Assembly: GCF_000526515.1 (NCBI RefSeq)
Contig: NZ_JAGF01000001.1
Span: 4,402,001-4,466,000 of the forward strand
Length of the DNA: 64,000 bases
Direction of reading: 5' to 3'
Origin: Cellulomonas sp. KRMCY2
GTDB lineage: Bacteria > Actinomycetota > Actinomycetes > Actinomycetales > Cellulomonadaceae
Shown: positions 42,670 to 51,591 of the stretch, in pieces
Numbering within the stretch: the first letter of the stretch is position 1
Layout: each line of letters begins with the position of its first letter
Position numbers and translations under genes: made by a program
The notes under the pieces: generated by a model
Told to the model about the DNA's origin: nothing
The model's database searches: none
What the model saw: the letters and a program-made list of their open reading frames with translations, nothing else

Positions 42670-43433
42670 GTCAGCTCCGGCTCTGCCGGTCCCCCGCCCA
42701 GCAGCCCGACGAACCTCTCCTCGAGGCTCTGGCCTGCACGCACCGCCTCGAGCGACCCGGCGGCGAGGACCCGACCGGCTGCCACGACGGCGACGTGGTC
42801 GCAGACCCGCTCGACGAGCGCCATGACGTGGCTCGAGAGCACGACCGTCCCGCCGGCCGCGACGAACTGGTGCAGGATCGCCCGGATCGCGCCGGCCGAG
42901 ACGGGGTCGACGGCCTCGAACGGCTCGTCGAGCACGAGCAGGCGGGGTGCGTGGACGAGGGCGCAGGCGAGGGCGATCTTCTTGGTCATCCCTGCGGAGT
43001 AGTCGGCGACCAGCGTCCTGCCGGCGACGTTCAGGTCCAGCGCGACGAGCAGGTCGTCGCGCCGGGCTGCGATGACGTCGCGGTCGAGGCCGCGCAGCAG
43101 TCCGGCATAGCTGATCAGCTCCGCACCGGTGAGACGGTCGAACAGCCGCATGCCGTCGGGCAGCACCCCGAGCAGCGGCGCCGCGGCGGCCGGACGGGCC
43201 CAGAGGTCCACCCCGTGCACGTGGACGCTGCCGTGGTCGGGCAGGAGCAGCCCGGTGGCCATCGAGAGCGTCGTCGTCTTGCCCGCGCCGTTGGGTCCGA
43301 CGACGCCGTAGAAGGAGCCCGCCGGGATCTCGAGGTCGAGCCCCGCGACGGCAAGCGTCGTGCCGAACCGCTTGACCAGCCCGCGCAGGGCAAGGGCCGG
43401 CGGCTGCACGTCGTCGGGCGCCGGTCGGCTCAC
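42645..43433 (-). CDS. ABC transporter ATPase
   Basis: A 262-residue ATPase of the exporter (ABC-2 partner) class. GVVGPNGAGKTTTLSMATGL is Walker A. The signature is degenerate: YSAGMTKKIALACAL instead of LSGGQ, common in this subgroup. Walker B is LLVLDEPFEAVD, and the H-loop is VLSSHVMALVE. It is translated with the downstream membrane protein. Substrate unknown. Confidence 0.85.
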   Translation of the reverse strand: MSRPAPDDVQPPALALRGLVKRFGTTLAVAGLDLEIPAGSFYGVVGPNGAGKTTTLSMATGLLLPDHGSVHVHGVDLWARPAAAAPLLGVLPDGMRLFDRLTGAELISYAGLLRGLDRDVIAARRDDLLVALDLNVAGRTLVADYSAGMTKKIALACALVHAPRLLVLDEPFEAVDPVSAGAIRAILHQFVAAGGTVVLSSHVMALVERVCDHVAVVAAGRVLAAGSLEAVRAGQSLEERFVGLLGGGPAEPELTWLRPSSA

Positions 43434-43442
43434 CGGCCCACC

Positions 43443-44411
43443 CTACGGTGCGGGGTCGGGACCCCCGCCCGGCGGCCGGGTGAATCCAGGAGCACCGCGA
43501 CGGGTGCGCACTCGCCACACCGCGGCGCCTGCGGCGAGCACGACGAGCAGGCCACCGAGGACCGCGACGCGGGCGCCGGCCGTCCCGGTGGCGGTCTGGG
43601 CGAGCACGCTCCCGGCCGGCGCCGCCTCGGCGGTGTCGCGCTCCGACGCCCGGGCGGTCGGCGCAGGCGTCCGGCTGGGGGGCGCTGTCGTCCCTGCGAC
43701 CGGCGTCGTCCCGGGCACCGGCTCAGCGGCCGCGACCGGCGCCGGGCTCACCGCAGGCTCGACCGGTGGTGCCGGCTCCGGGTCAGGAGCAGGCGCGGGC
43801 GCTGGTGCTGGTGCTGGTGCTGGTGCGGGTGCTGGAGCGGGTGCCGGTGCCGGTGCGGGCTCAGCGGGTGCGGGCATCGGCGCGGACCCGTACGCGCCGA
43901 ACACCTCCGTGCCCCAGGCCTTCCCGTCCTGGATCACGACGGCGATGCCGACATCCGTGTACGCGCCGCCGAGGATGTTCTCGCGGTGGCCCTGCGACTC
44001 CATCCATGACCTGTGCAGGCCGGCCACGTCGGCCGGTGAGTTCCAGGCGACGTTCTCCGCCGCAGCGGACCACCCGCCGGGGATCTGGGTCGCGTAGTCG
44101 GGGTTGTGGCTCAGCTGCCCGGCGTCGGCCATGCGCTGGCTCCAGGCAGCCGCGACACCCGACATCGAGCTGTTCAGCCGGAGCGGGCCGACCCCGGCGG
44201 CGGCACGCTCGGCGTTGATCATCACCAGGAGGTCCTCGCCGGCGTCGGCGTGCGCCGGGGTGGCGAGCCCGCCGACGAGCCCGACGACGCCGCCGACGCC
44301 GACGAGCAGGGTCGTGGCGGCTGCCGCGAGCCGAGAGCGCAGGCGACGGGACCGCGACGGCACGACCCGGGCGTCTGCTCGGCCGTCGTGTCCATCGGGT
44401 CGTGTCCGCAC
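43443..44411 (-). CDS. Secreted CAP (SCP/PR1)-domain protein with Pro/Ala stalk and C-terminal anchor
   Basis: A 322-residue exported protein. A signal peptide with a long basic start ends near ATPAHA. The CAP domain (residues 55-170) has MINAERAAAGVGPLRL, AAWSQRMADAGQLSHNPD (His), SAAAENVAW and the GHRENILGGAYTDVGIAV signature. A stalk of (AP)n repeats and Thr/Pro-rich sequence follows, then LAQTATG, a hydrophobic helix (VAVLGGLLVVLAAGAAVW) and Arg-rich tail, the layout of a sortase substrate, although LPxTG/LAxTG is imperfect. GTG 44411 has GAGGAG upstream. Function of bacterial CAP proteins is mostly unknown. Confidence 0.82.
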   Translation of the reverse strand: MRTRPDGHDGRADARVVPSRSRRLRSRLAAAATTLLVGVGGVVGLVGGLATPAHADAGEDLLVMINAERAAAGVGPLRLNSSMSGVAAAWSQRMADAGQLSHNPDYATQIPGGWSAAAENVAWNSPADVAGLHRSWMESQGHRENILGGAYTDVGIAVVIQDGKAWGTEVFGAYGSAPMPAPAEPAPAPAPAPAPAPAPAPAPAPAPAPDPEPAPPVEPAVSPAPVAAAEPVPGTTPVAGTTAPPSRTPAPTARASERDTAEAAPAGSVLAQTATGTAGARVAVLGGLLVVLAAGAAVWRVRTRRGAPGFTRPPGGGPDPAP

Positions 44412-44534
44412 GCTGCTCCTCGGATGGGTGGGTGACGTGCCACGGTACGACGCCGGACACAGGAGCGTGTCGAATCGATCACGATACGGTCGAAGCGTCC
44501 ACGCGCCAGGGTGCAGACACCTAGCCTGAGGCGC

Positions 44535-45674
44535 ATGCGCAGCCTCCCGAGGTCGATCGCCGTCGTCGCCGTCCTGCTCCTTGCCGGGTGCTCGGCCGGC
44601 GGGGACGCGAGCACCTCGGAGCCCGCCTCGGACGTCGGAGGTGTCGAGAGCCAGGAGTCCGCCGCAGACGAGGCGGCGGCCCCGGCCGAGGACCGCGGCG
44701 TCGACGCCGGGACCGGCACCGACGTGAACCTGTCGAACCAGGAGTTCGTGGTCTCCGGCTCGCTGTCGATGACCGTCGAGGACCCGCACGCCGTCGCCGA
44801 GCAGGCAGCCCTGCTGGTCGAGCGCGTGGGCGGCAAGGTCCAGGAGCGCAACGAGCAGGTCTCCGCCGAGGCCGAGGCGACCAGCGTCTACCTCGTCGTG
44901 CGGATCCCGTCCGACCAGGTCACCGTCACGCTGGCCGACCTCGAGGAGCTCGGCACCGTGCAGGACCTGTCGCTGGTCACCACCGAGGTCACGGCCCAGG
45001 CGCGGGACCTCGACGCCCGCATCCGGGCACTGGAGATCTCGATCGCCCGCCTCGAGGACCTGCTCGGGCGCGCCGGGTCGATCACCGAGATCGTCAACGC
45101 CGAACAGGTCCTGACGGACCGCCAGGTCGAGCTCGAGTCCGTCCAGGCGCAGAAGACGGCCCTGGCCGAACAGATCGCGATGTCCACCATCCGGCTCGAG
45201 CTGTGGACCGAGGCGACGGCACCCGAGCCGGAGCCGGAACCCGGGTTCTGGGGCGGCCTCGTCAGCGGCTGGAACGCCCTGGTCGGCACCACGCGCGACG
45301 TGCTGCACGTCGTCGGCGTCCTGCTCCCGTGGCTCGCCGCCGGGGCGCTCCTGACGGCCGTGATCATCTACGTCGGCCGGTGGCTCGGACGGCGGCAGGC
45401 GGCAAAGGCGCCGTCTGCCGCGCCTTCCGGCCCGACGACGTCCCTCCCGTGGGACGCGCGTCGGGGGGCGGCCCGACCGGCCTACCCGAGCGGCTACGCG
45501 GGCCAGGGGCCGATGGACGCCCGGCCGGTACCCCAGCCGCCGGCCGCACCCGCAGCGCCGGAGCCCGCCCCGGCTCCGCCGGCCCCGACCGAACCGGCAC
45601 CGACCGAACCGGCGCCCACCGCGCCGGGCGCCGTCGCGAGACGCACCAAGAGATCACCGACGCCTCCCGGGTGA
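44535..45674 (+). CDS. DUF4349 lipoprotein
   Basis: A 379-residue membrane lipoprotein. Signal peptide with lipobox LLLAGCSAG, an acidic spacer, then the DUF4349 domain (residues 70-230): EFVVSGSLSMTVEDPH, VVRIPSDQVTVTLADLEELG and a coiled-coil (DARIRALEISIARLEDLLGR, then VLTDRQVELESVQAQ). A membrane helix (VLLPWLAAGALLTAVIIYV) follows and a Pro-rich cytoplasmic or wall-facing tail. ATG 44535 is preferred over 44511. Role unknown; such proteins are often predicted stress or envelope factors. Confidence 0.82.
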   Translation: MRSLPRSIAVVAVLLLAGCSAGGDASTSEPASDVGGVESQESAADEAAAPAEDRGVDAGTGTDVNLSNQEFVVSGSLSMTVEDPHAVAEQAALLVERVGGKVQERNEQVSAEAEATSVYLVVRIPSDQVTVTLADLEELGTVQDLSLVTTEVTAQARDLDARIRALEISIARLEDLLGRAGSITEIVNAEQVLTDRQVELESVQAQKTALAEQIAMSTIRLELWTEATAPEPEPEPGFWGGLVSGWNALVGTTRDVLHVVGVLLPWLAAGALLTAVIIYVGRWLGRRQAAKAPSAAPSGPTTSLPWDARRGAARPAYPSGYAGQGPMDARPVPQPPAAPAAPEPAPAPPAPTEPAPTEPAPTAPGAVARRTKRSPTPPG

Positions 45675-45806
45675 GCCCGCCGCCGACGCCGCGACGGCCC
45701 GGGGCGGACCGACCTCGCCGAGCGGAGCTTCGGGTCGGCGCCCACCGACCGATCCTGTTGTCCACAACGGGCGGTTTGGACTGTTCTGCTCCCCTATGCT
45801 CGTCCC

Positions 45807-47081
45807 GTGCGGACCCGACCGCACGGGGGCGCAGGGGGTCTCGTGGACGGTGTCGCACTGCTCGAGCACGAGGTGCGCGAGCTCATCCGACGGCGCGGGG
45901 TCGACCCGCTGCGTGACCGCGAGTCACTTGCGGACCTGGTGCGCGACGTCGTCGCCGACTACGACGAACGCTCCCTGCGCGGTCACCTGCCACCCCTGGT
46001 CGATGCCGGGGCGGCGACCAAGGCCGTCGTCGACGCCGTCGCCGGCCTCGGCCCGCTCCAGCAGTACATGGACGACGACGAGGTCGAGGAGATCTGGATC
46101 AACTCGCCCGCCGAGGTCTTCGTCGCCCGGCGCGGTGAGCCCGAGCTGACGACGACGATCCTGACCGAGGTCCAGGTGCGTGAGCTCGTCGAGCAGATGC
46201 TCCGCGTCTCCGGTCGTCGCCTCGACCTGTCCAGCCCGTTCGTCGACGCGGCGCTGCCCGGCGGGGAACGGCTGCACGTGGTGATCCCCGACGTCACCCG
46301 CACGGCGTGGGCGATCAACATCCGCAAGTACCTCGTGCGGGCCACGCACCTCGACGACCTGGTCGCGCTCGGCTCGCTGACCCCGGCCGCTGCGCGGTTC
46401 CTTGCCGCGTCCGTGGCGGCCGGCCTCAACATCCTGGTGTCCGGCCCGACCCAGGCGGGCAAGACGACGATGCTGAACGCTCTCGGCGGGTCCATCCCAC
46501 CGCGCGAGCGGATCATCACCGCCGAGGAGGTCTTCGAGCTGCGGATCCCGCACCGCGACGTGGTGGCGATGCAGTGCCGTCAGCCCAGCCTCGAGGGGAC
46601 CGGGGCGATCACGCTGCGGCGCCTGGTCAAGGAGGCGCTGCGGATGCGGCCGAGCCGGATCGTGATCGGCGAGGTCCGGGAGGCGGAGAGCCTCGACATG
46701 CTCATCGCCCTCAACGCCGGCGTGCCCGGCATGTGCACCGTTCACGCGAACAGCGCGCGCGAGGCCCTGACCAAGATCTGCACGCTGCCGCTGCTCGCCG
46801 GCGAGAACGTCTCCGCGGCGTTCGTCGTACCGACGGTGGCCTCCGCGATCGACCTCGTCGTGCACCTCGACATCGACGCGCGCGGTCGGCGGCGCACCGC
46901 GGAGATCGTCGCCGTGCCGGGACGCGTCGAGAACGGAGTCGTCGAGACGGCAGACGTCTTCCACCAGCGCGACGACGTCCTGGTGCGCGCGGACGGCTTC
47001 CCGCCACACCCCGAGCGCTACTCCCGCATCGGTGTGGACGTCGCCGCTCTGCTGCGTCCACGCACGTCGGAGGTGGGCTGA
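45807..47081 (+). CDS. tadA: Tad/Flp pilus assembly ATPase (TadA/CpaF)
   Basis: A 424-residue secretion ATPase driving Flp pilus assembly. N-terminal helical part, then GPLQQYMDDDEVEEIWINSP, Walker A as LVSGPTQAGKTTMLNALGG, Asp box RIITAEEVFELRI, His box region MRPSRIVIGEVREAESLDMLIALNAG and CTVHANSAREALTKI. TATGCT lies 12 bases before the GTG and there is no Shine-Dalgarno sequence, so the transcript may be leaderless. It is first of seven close or overlapping genes. A CpaE/Ssd localiser, usual upstream, is not present here. Confidence 0.9.
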   Translation: MRTRPHGGAGGLVDGVALLEHEVRELIRRRGVDPLRDRESLADLVRDVVADYDERSLRGHLPPLVDAGAATKAVVDAVAGLGPLQQYMDDDEVEEIWINSPAEVFVARRGEPELTTTILTEVQVRELVEQMLRVSGRRLDLSSPFVDAALPGGERLHVVIPDVTRTAWAINIRKYLVRATHLDDLVALGSLTPAAARFLAASVAAGLNILVSGPTQAGKTTMLNALGGSIPPRERIITAEEVFELRIPHRDVVAMQCRQPSLEGTGAITLRRLVKEALRMRPSRIVIGEVREAESLDMLIALNAGVPGMCTVHANSAREALTKICTLPLLAGENVSAAFVVPTVASAIDLVVHLDIDARGRRRTAEIVAVPGRVENGVVETADVFHQRDDVLVRADGFPPHPERYSRIGVDVAALLRPRTSEVG

Positions 47082-47084
47082 GCC

Positions 47085-47942
47085 GTGGGCGTCGTGAGCG
47101 GACTGCTCCTCGGCGCCGGGCTGTGCCTCCTCCTGTGGTCGGTGACCTCGCCGGTCCCGCACCGACGGGAGCGTGGCCGGTGGTCGGAGTCGATCACCGA
47201 CCTCCTGGTCCAGGCCGGGGCGCCGGGCGTCTCGCCGGCGGCGCTGATCGGCACCTGCGCGGTCACCGGCATGATGACCTGGGTCGTCGCGGTCGGTCTG
47301 ACCCGGTCCCCGGCGATCGCGACCTGCTTCGCCCTGATGGCCGCGTACGCACCGGTGGGGCTGGTCCGCACCCGCGCCCGCAGTCGCCGCGCCGCGCTGC
47401 GCGGGGTGTGGCCCGAGGTCGTCGACCACCTCGCATCGGGCATCCGCGCGGGCCTGTCGTTGCCGGAGGCCCTCGGTCAGCTGGGTGATCGCGGGCCGGT
47501 CGAGCTCCGCCCTGCCTTCCGTGCCTTCGCCGAGGACCACCGCGCCAGTGGTCGCTTCGGTGACTGCCTCGACGCCCTCAAGGCCCGGCTCGCGGACCCG
47601 GTGGCGGACCGGATCGTCGAGGTGCTCCGGCTGACCCGCGACGTCGGCGGCACCGACCTCGGTCGGCTGCTCCGGACCCTCTCGGCGTTCCTGCGCGAGG
47701 ACGCCCGGACCCGCGGCGAGCTCGAGGCCCGTCAGAGCTGGACGGTCAACGGCGCACGGCTCGCGGTGGCGGCGCCCTGGCTGGTGCTCGCGATGCTCTC
47801 CTCGCGGCCCGAGGCCGCCGCCGCCTACAACACCTCCGCGGGCGTCGCCGTCCTGGCTGCCGGGGCCGGGAGCTCGTTGGTCGCCTACCACCTCATGGCG
47901 CGCATCGGGCGACTGCCCGAGGACGTCCGGGTGCTGCGGTGA
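47085..47942 (+). CDS. tadB: Tad pilus inner-membrane platform protein (TadB-like)
   Basis: A 285-residue type II secretion F-domain protein. A membrane helix at the start, then an N-terminal pair of helices, the cytoplasmic F domain (WPEVVDHLASGIRAGLSLPEALGQLG) and two C-terminal helices. It starts three bases after tadA and overlaps tadC by four bases. It should form the assembly platform with TadC. Confidence 0.85.
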   Translation: MGVVSGLLLGAGLCLLLWSVTSPVPHRRERGRWSESITDLLVQAGAPGVSPAALIGTCAVTGMMTWVVAVGLTRSPAIATCFALMAAYAPVGLVRTRARSRRAALRGVWPEVVDHLASGIRAGLSLPEALGQLGDRGPVELRPAFRAFAEDHRASGRFGDCLDALKARLADPVADRIVEVLRLTRDVGGTDLGRLLRTLSAFLREDARTRGELEARQSWTVNGARLAVAAPWLVLAMLSSRPEAAAAYNTSAGVAVLAAGAGSSLVAYHLMARIGRLPEDVRVLR

Positions 47943-48883
47943 TCGCCGGGTTGTCGCCCGCCGGCGTCGGCGCCGCTGTCGGCGCCGTCGGCGGGATCGG
48001 GCTGTGGATCGTCATCCTGCGGCTCAACGCCCGGCGGCCCCGCCTGGATGCGCGCCTGGCGCCGTACCTCCGCCTGCCCGGCGGCGCCTCGGCCCTGCTG
48101 CGGGTACCTGCGGTGCACTCACCGTTCCCGACGGTCGAGCGTCTGGTCGCACCGGTCATGCACGACGCGGTCCGCCTGGTCGAGCGGCTCGGCTCCCCCA
48201 CCGTGGATCTCCAGCGTCGGCTCGACCGCGCCGGGCGACCCCAGACCGTCGAGGACTTCCGTGCCGAGCAGGTCGTCGCGGCAGCGCTCGGCACCGCAGC
48301 GGGCCTGGTCGTGGCCCTGGCGCTGGTCGCCGGTCGCGGCACCCACCCGGTGGCCGCCGCGGTGGTCGTGGCTGCCTGCGCCCTGACCGGGCTCGTCAGC
48401 CGCGACCAGCTGCTCAGCCGGCAGGTCAGGCAGCGGGAGGAACGCATGCTGGCCGAGCTGCCCACGGTCGCCGAGCTGCTGGCGCTCGCGGTCGGAGCGG
48501 GCGAGGGGGCGCACGGCGCCCTCGAACGCGTCGGACGGTCGACGCGCGGCGAGCTCTCGACGGAGGTACGGCGCGTCGTGGCGGACTGCCGTGCCGGCAC
48601 ACCGCTGACCGTTGCCCTGGAGCGACTGGCCGACCGGACCGGCCTGGTTGCTCTGAGCCGGTTCGCGGAGGCCATCGCTGTCGCGGTCGACCGTGGCACG
48701 CCGCTGGCCGACGTGCTGCGCGCCCAGGCGGAGGACGTCCGGGAGGCCAGCCGCCGCGGCCTGATGGAGACCGGCGGCCGCAAGGAGGTCGTGATGATGG
48801 TCCCGGTGGTCTTCCTGATCCTGCCGGTGACCGTCGTGTTCGCCGTCTTCCCCGGGCTGGCCACGCTGCGGCTCGACCTGTGA
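47939..48883 (+). CDS. tadC: Tad pilus inner-membrane platform protein (TadC-like)
   Basis: A 314-residue partner of the preceding protein with the same F-domain pattern (ELPTVAELLALAVGAGEGAHGALERVG, then VALSRFAEAIAVAVDRGTPLADVLRAQ) and C-terminal membrane helices (MVPVVFLILPVTVVFAVFPG). The GTG start overlaps the tadB stop. Confidence 0.85.
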   Translation: MIAGLSPAGVGAAVGAVGGIGLWIVILRLNARRPRLDARLAPYLRLPGGASALLRVPAVHSPFPTVERLVAPVMHDAVRLVERLGSPTVDLQRRLDRAGRPQTVEDFRAEQVVAAALGTAAGLVVALALVAGRGTHPVAAAVVVAACALTGLVSRDQLLSRQVRQREERMLAELPTVAELLALAVGAGEGAHGALERVGRSTRGELSTEVRRVVADCRAGTPLTVALERLADRTGLVALSRFAEAIAVAVDRGTPLADVLRAQAEDVREASRRGLMETGGRKEVVMMVPVVFLILPVTVVFAVFPGLATLRLDL

Positions 48884-49005
48884 CGGGCTCGACGTGCGAC
48901 CGGCTCGGCCTGCCGCCGCCAGGCCGGCCTCCGGGCCACGACCGCGACCCGGACCGAACGAGGCCGACCCACCAGGGCCGTCCGACCGAGACACCTGGAG
49001 GACCC

Positions 49006-49197
49006 GTGGCACGTCCGACCGAGCCCGAGCTGCGTACCGCACCCGCCGACGACCCGGAGCGCGGCGACGTCCCCGGGTGGGTGCTCGTCACCCTCATGAC
49101 CGCGGGGCTGGTGCTGGCACTGTGGGCCGTCGCCGGCCCGGCGCTCGCCGGGGTCTTCGAGTCCGCGATCGCGCGTGTCACCTCCTTCGGCGGCTGA
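49006..49197 (+). CDS. Small Flp-pilin-like membrane protein
   Basis: A 63-residue protein: polar N terminus (RPTEPELRTAPADDPERGD), one hydrophobic helix (VPGWVLVTLMTAGLVLALWAVAG) and a short tail with FESAIARV. Position in the locus and size fit the major Flp pilin, but the usual prepilin motif G-x4-E-Y is absent: there is Gly-Asp before the helix and no Glu-Tyr. It may be a pilin variant or a minor membrane component. GTG 49006 follows TGGAGGACCC. Confidence 0.65.
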   Translation: MARPTEPELRTAPADDPERGDVPGWVLVTLMTAGLVLALWAVAGPALAGVFESAIARVTSFGG

Positions 49198-49567
49198 GCG
49201 GGACCGCGGCTCCGCGGTCGTCGACTTCGTGCTCATCGGTGCGCTGACGACAGTCCTGTTCGCCGGTGTCCTGCAGCTCACCCTCACGCTGCACGTCAGG
49301 TCGACCCTGATCGACTGCGCGGCCGAGGGGGCGCGGTACGGCGCGCTCGCCGACCGCACCGTCGAGCAGGGCGCGCAGCGGACCCGGGACCTGATCGCGA
49401 TGACGCTCGCGCCACGCTTCGCCCAGCAGGTCACCGCCGAGTCGACGGTCGTGGACGGCCTGGACGTCGTGCGCGTCGAGGTCACGGCTCCGCTGCCGGT
49501 CGTCGGCCTGCTCGGCCCGGCTGGAACCCTGGCCGTCGACGGCCACGCCCTCGCGGAGGAGCCATGA
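49175..49567 (+). CDS. TadE-like pilus pseudopilin
   Basis: A 130-residue protein. RDRGSAVVDFVLIGALTTVLFAGVLQL is the TadE signature: basic, Gly-Ser, hydrophobic helix with an acidic residue near its start. The periplasmic domain continues with LIDCAAEGARYGAL. The GTG at 49175 overlaps the preceding gene by 23 bases. The next gene overlaps by four bases. Confidence 0.8.
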   Translation: MSPPSAAERDRGSAVVDFVLIGALTTVLFAGVLQLTLTLHVRSTLIDCAAEGARYGALADRTVEQGAQRTRDLIAMTLAPRFAQQVTAESTVVDGLDVVRVEVTAPLPVVGLLGPAGTLAVDGHALAEEP

Positions 49568-50070
49568 GCCGCATCCGGTCGGTGACCCTGCGGGTCGCTC
49601 GCACGGTCAGGGCACGGGCCCACGCCGCCCTGCACGACGCACCGGACCGCGGCAGCGCGATCGTCGAGTTCCTCGGTGTCGCGCTGGTGCTCCTCGTGCC
49701 CGTCGTCTACCTCGTCCTGGTGCTCGCCCGGATGCAGTCCGCGGCGTTCGCCGTCGACGGCGCGGCCCGGGAGGCAGCACGCGCCTTCGTCACTGCACAG
49801 GAGCCGTCGGCAGCGGCCGGCCGGGCCGTGACCGCCGCCGCCATCGCCTTCGACGACCAGGGGCTCGACCCCGCGGCCGCGGCCGGCGCGGTGGTCGTCG
49901 CCTGCTCGGCCGACCCGTGCCTGACGCCCGGGACTGCTGTGACGGCCACGATCGCGCTCGACGTGCCACTGCCGGGCGTCCCCGGCTGGCTCCAGGGTGT
50001 CGTCCCGCTCGCGGTCCCGGTCAGCGCCACGGCGACGGCCACCGTCGACACCTTCGCCGGAGCAGGCTGA
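49564..50070 (+). CDS. TadE/TadF-like pilus pseudopilin
   Basis: A 168-residue protein with PDRGSAIVEFLGVALVLLVPVVYLVLVLA, a TadE-type helix with Glu, then AVDGAAREAARAFVTAQ and a soluble region with one CSADPC pair that may form a disulfide. It is translationally coupled on both sides (ATGA with the previous gene, TGATG with the next). Confidence 0.8.
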   Translation: MSRIRSVTLRVARTVRARAHAALHDAPDRGSAIVEFLGVALVLLVPVVYLVLVLARMQSAAFAVDGAAREAARAFVTAQEPSAAAGRAVTAAAIAFDDQGLDPAAAAGAVVVACSADPCLTPGTAVTATIALDVPLPGVPGWLQGVVPLAVPVSATATATVDTFAGAG

Positions 50071-50531
50071 TGGCCTCGCGCCTGCGGCCGCGGGGAGACG
50101 ACGGCCAGGTGATGCTGCTGTCCATCGCCTACGGGGTCCTCGCCCTGCTGCTCGTCACCGCTGTGGTCTCCGCCACCGGGATCCACCTCGAACGCAAGCG
50201 CCTGCTCGCCCTCGCCGACCTCTCGGCACTCGCGGCGGCCGACGCGATGGACGACCCGTCGTACTACTCACCGACAGCCCGCGACGCGGGTGCGGGGCTG
50301 GTGCGGCTGACGCCGTCGTCGGTGCGCGCCGCCGTGGACGACCACCTGGCCACCGCACCGTCGAGCACGCGCCTGACGGATGTCACAGTGATCGAGGCCA
50401 CCACGACCGACGGCCGGACCGCCCGCGTCACGTTGCGCGCCATGGCCCACCCCGCCCTGCTGAGCTGGGCGACGGCGCCATGGTCGGACGGCATCGTGCT
50501 CCAGGTGACGGCCAGCGCCCGAGCCGGCTGA
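50070..50531 (+). CDS. TadG-like pilus locus protein (Rv3660c-neighbour type)
   Basis: A 153-residue protein, last gene of the Tad operon. GDDGQVMLLSIAYGVLALLLVTAVVSATGIHLERKRLLALADLSALAAADAM has the DDGQ-hydrophobic helix start and the ALAD-ALAAA segment of TadG-like putative Flp proteins. ATG 50070 shares bases with the preceding stop. A hairpin terminator follows 54 bases on. Confidence 0.75.
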   Translation: MASRLRPRGDDGQVMLLSIAYGVLALLLVTAVVSATGIHLERKRLLALADLSALAAADAMDDPSYYSPTARDAGAGLVRLTPSSVRAAVDDHLATAPSSTRLTDVTVIEATTTDGRTARVTLRAMAHPALLSWATAPWSDGIVLQVTASARAG

Positions 50532-50584
50532 GCCCGCATCAACCCGAGCCGGCTGACGCGGCACCCACCCGACCTGCTCACGCA

Positions 50585-50618
50585 GTGACGGCCGGCCCCC
50601 GAGGGAACCGGCCGTCAC
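50585..50618. terminator. Strong hairpin between convergent Tad and sugar-transport operons
   Basis: GTGACGGCCGG (50585-50595) pairs perfectly with CCGGCCGTCAC (50608-50618) around a 12-base loop, 54 bases after the last Tad gene and 32 bases after the sugar permease stop on the other strand. Eleven GC-rich pairs make it a good bidirectional terminator. Confidence 0.8.
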
Positions 50619-50649
50619 CATGCACGTCAGCCTTGCCAGGCCGGGCGGC

Positions 50650-51591
50650 TCACGCCTTGACCGCACCCTCCATGATCCCGCGGACGATCTGCTTGCCGGC
50701 GACGGCCAGCAGCAGGATCAACGGGATGGTGGCCAGGAACGAACCGGCCAGGACGATGCGGTACTTGACGTAGTTGCCGGACGCCAGGTCGCTCAACGCG
50801 ACACCGATCGTCTTGTGCTCGCCACCGCCCAGGGCGATCAGGGCCCACTGGAACTCGTTCCAGGTGCCGACCGCCGTGAGCAGGCCGAGCACGCCGAGTG
50901 CCGGCCGGATGATCGGGATGACGATGTTCCAGTACACGCGGAACGTCGAGGCACCGTCGACCCGGGCGGACTCCACGAGCTCGTCCGGGACCGAGTCCTG
51001 GATGAACTGGCGCATGTAGAACACACCGAACGCCGAGACGAGTCCCGGCACGATCACCGCGATGAGCTGCTGGTTCCAGCCGAACTTCGAGATGATGATG
51101 TACAGCGCGACGATGCCGAGCTGGTTCGGGATGGTCAACGTCAGGATCACGATGACCATCAGCTTGTCGCGACCCTTGAACCGCAGCTTGGCGAAGGCGA
51201 ACCCGGCCAGCGAGCAGAAGAAGAGCAGCGACGCGGTGACGATCGTCGTGACGATGATGCTGTTCACGAACGAGTCGGCGAACCGCGCGTTGTCGTAGGA
51301 CCGGCCCTGCTCGGTGATGTTGCCGAGCACGATGCCGACGTTGTGCATGAAGTTGCCGCCGGGCGTGACCTGGGGCGGCAGCTGCGCGAGCGTGGCGTCC
51401 GTGCCGGTCGCCACGACGAACATCCAGTAGATCGGGAACGCGCCGGCGATGATCGCGACCACCAGCAGCAGGTAGTTCCAGCCGCTGGCGGCGGTGTCCT
51501 GAGGGGAGCGGCCGAGGAGGGCCGCCTTGCGCCGGGTGACCGGTTCGGCGACCGGTGTCACCGTGCGTGCGTGGGACGGGCTGGTGCTCAT
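50650..51591 (-). CDS. Oligosaccharide ABC transporter permease, MalG/CebG type
   Basis: A 313-residue permease with six hydrophobic helices. The EAA loop is VESARVDGASTFRVYWNIVIPIIRP (about residues 205-230). The N terminus is cytoplasmic and basic. ATG 51591 overlaps the upstream permease by four bases. It is the last gene of the importer operon; the ATPase, as usual for this class, is absent and probably the shared MsiK type. Confidence 0.88.
   Translation of the reverse strand: MSTSPSHARTVTPVAEPVTRRKAALLGRSPQDTAASGWNYLLLVVAIIAGAFPIYWMFVVATGTDATLAQLPPQVTPGGNFMHNVGIVLGNITEQGRSYDNARFADSFVNSIIVTTIVTASLLFFCSLAGFAFAKLRFKGRDKLMVIVILTLTIPNQLGIVALYIIISKFGWNQQLIAVIVPGLVSAFGVFYMRQFIQDSVPDELVESARVDGASTFRVYWNIVIPIIRPALGVLGLLTAVGTWNEFQWALIALGGGEHKTIGVALSDLASGNYVKYRIVLAGSFLATIPLILLLAVAGKQIVRGIMEGAVKA

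Noticed and set aside
45675-45806. CpaE/Ssd gene ahead of tadA
   Set aside because: Only 132 bases separate the DUF4349 gene from tadA and contain no coding frame.
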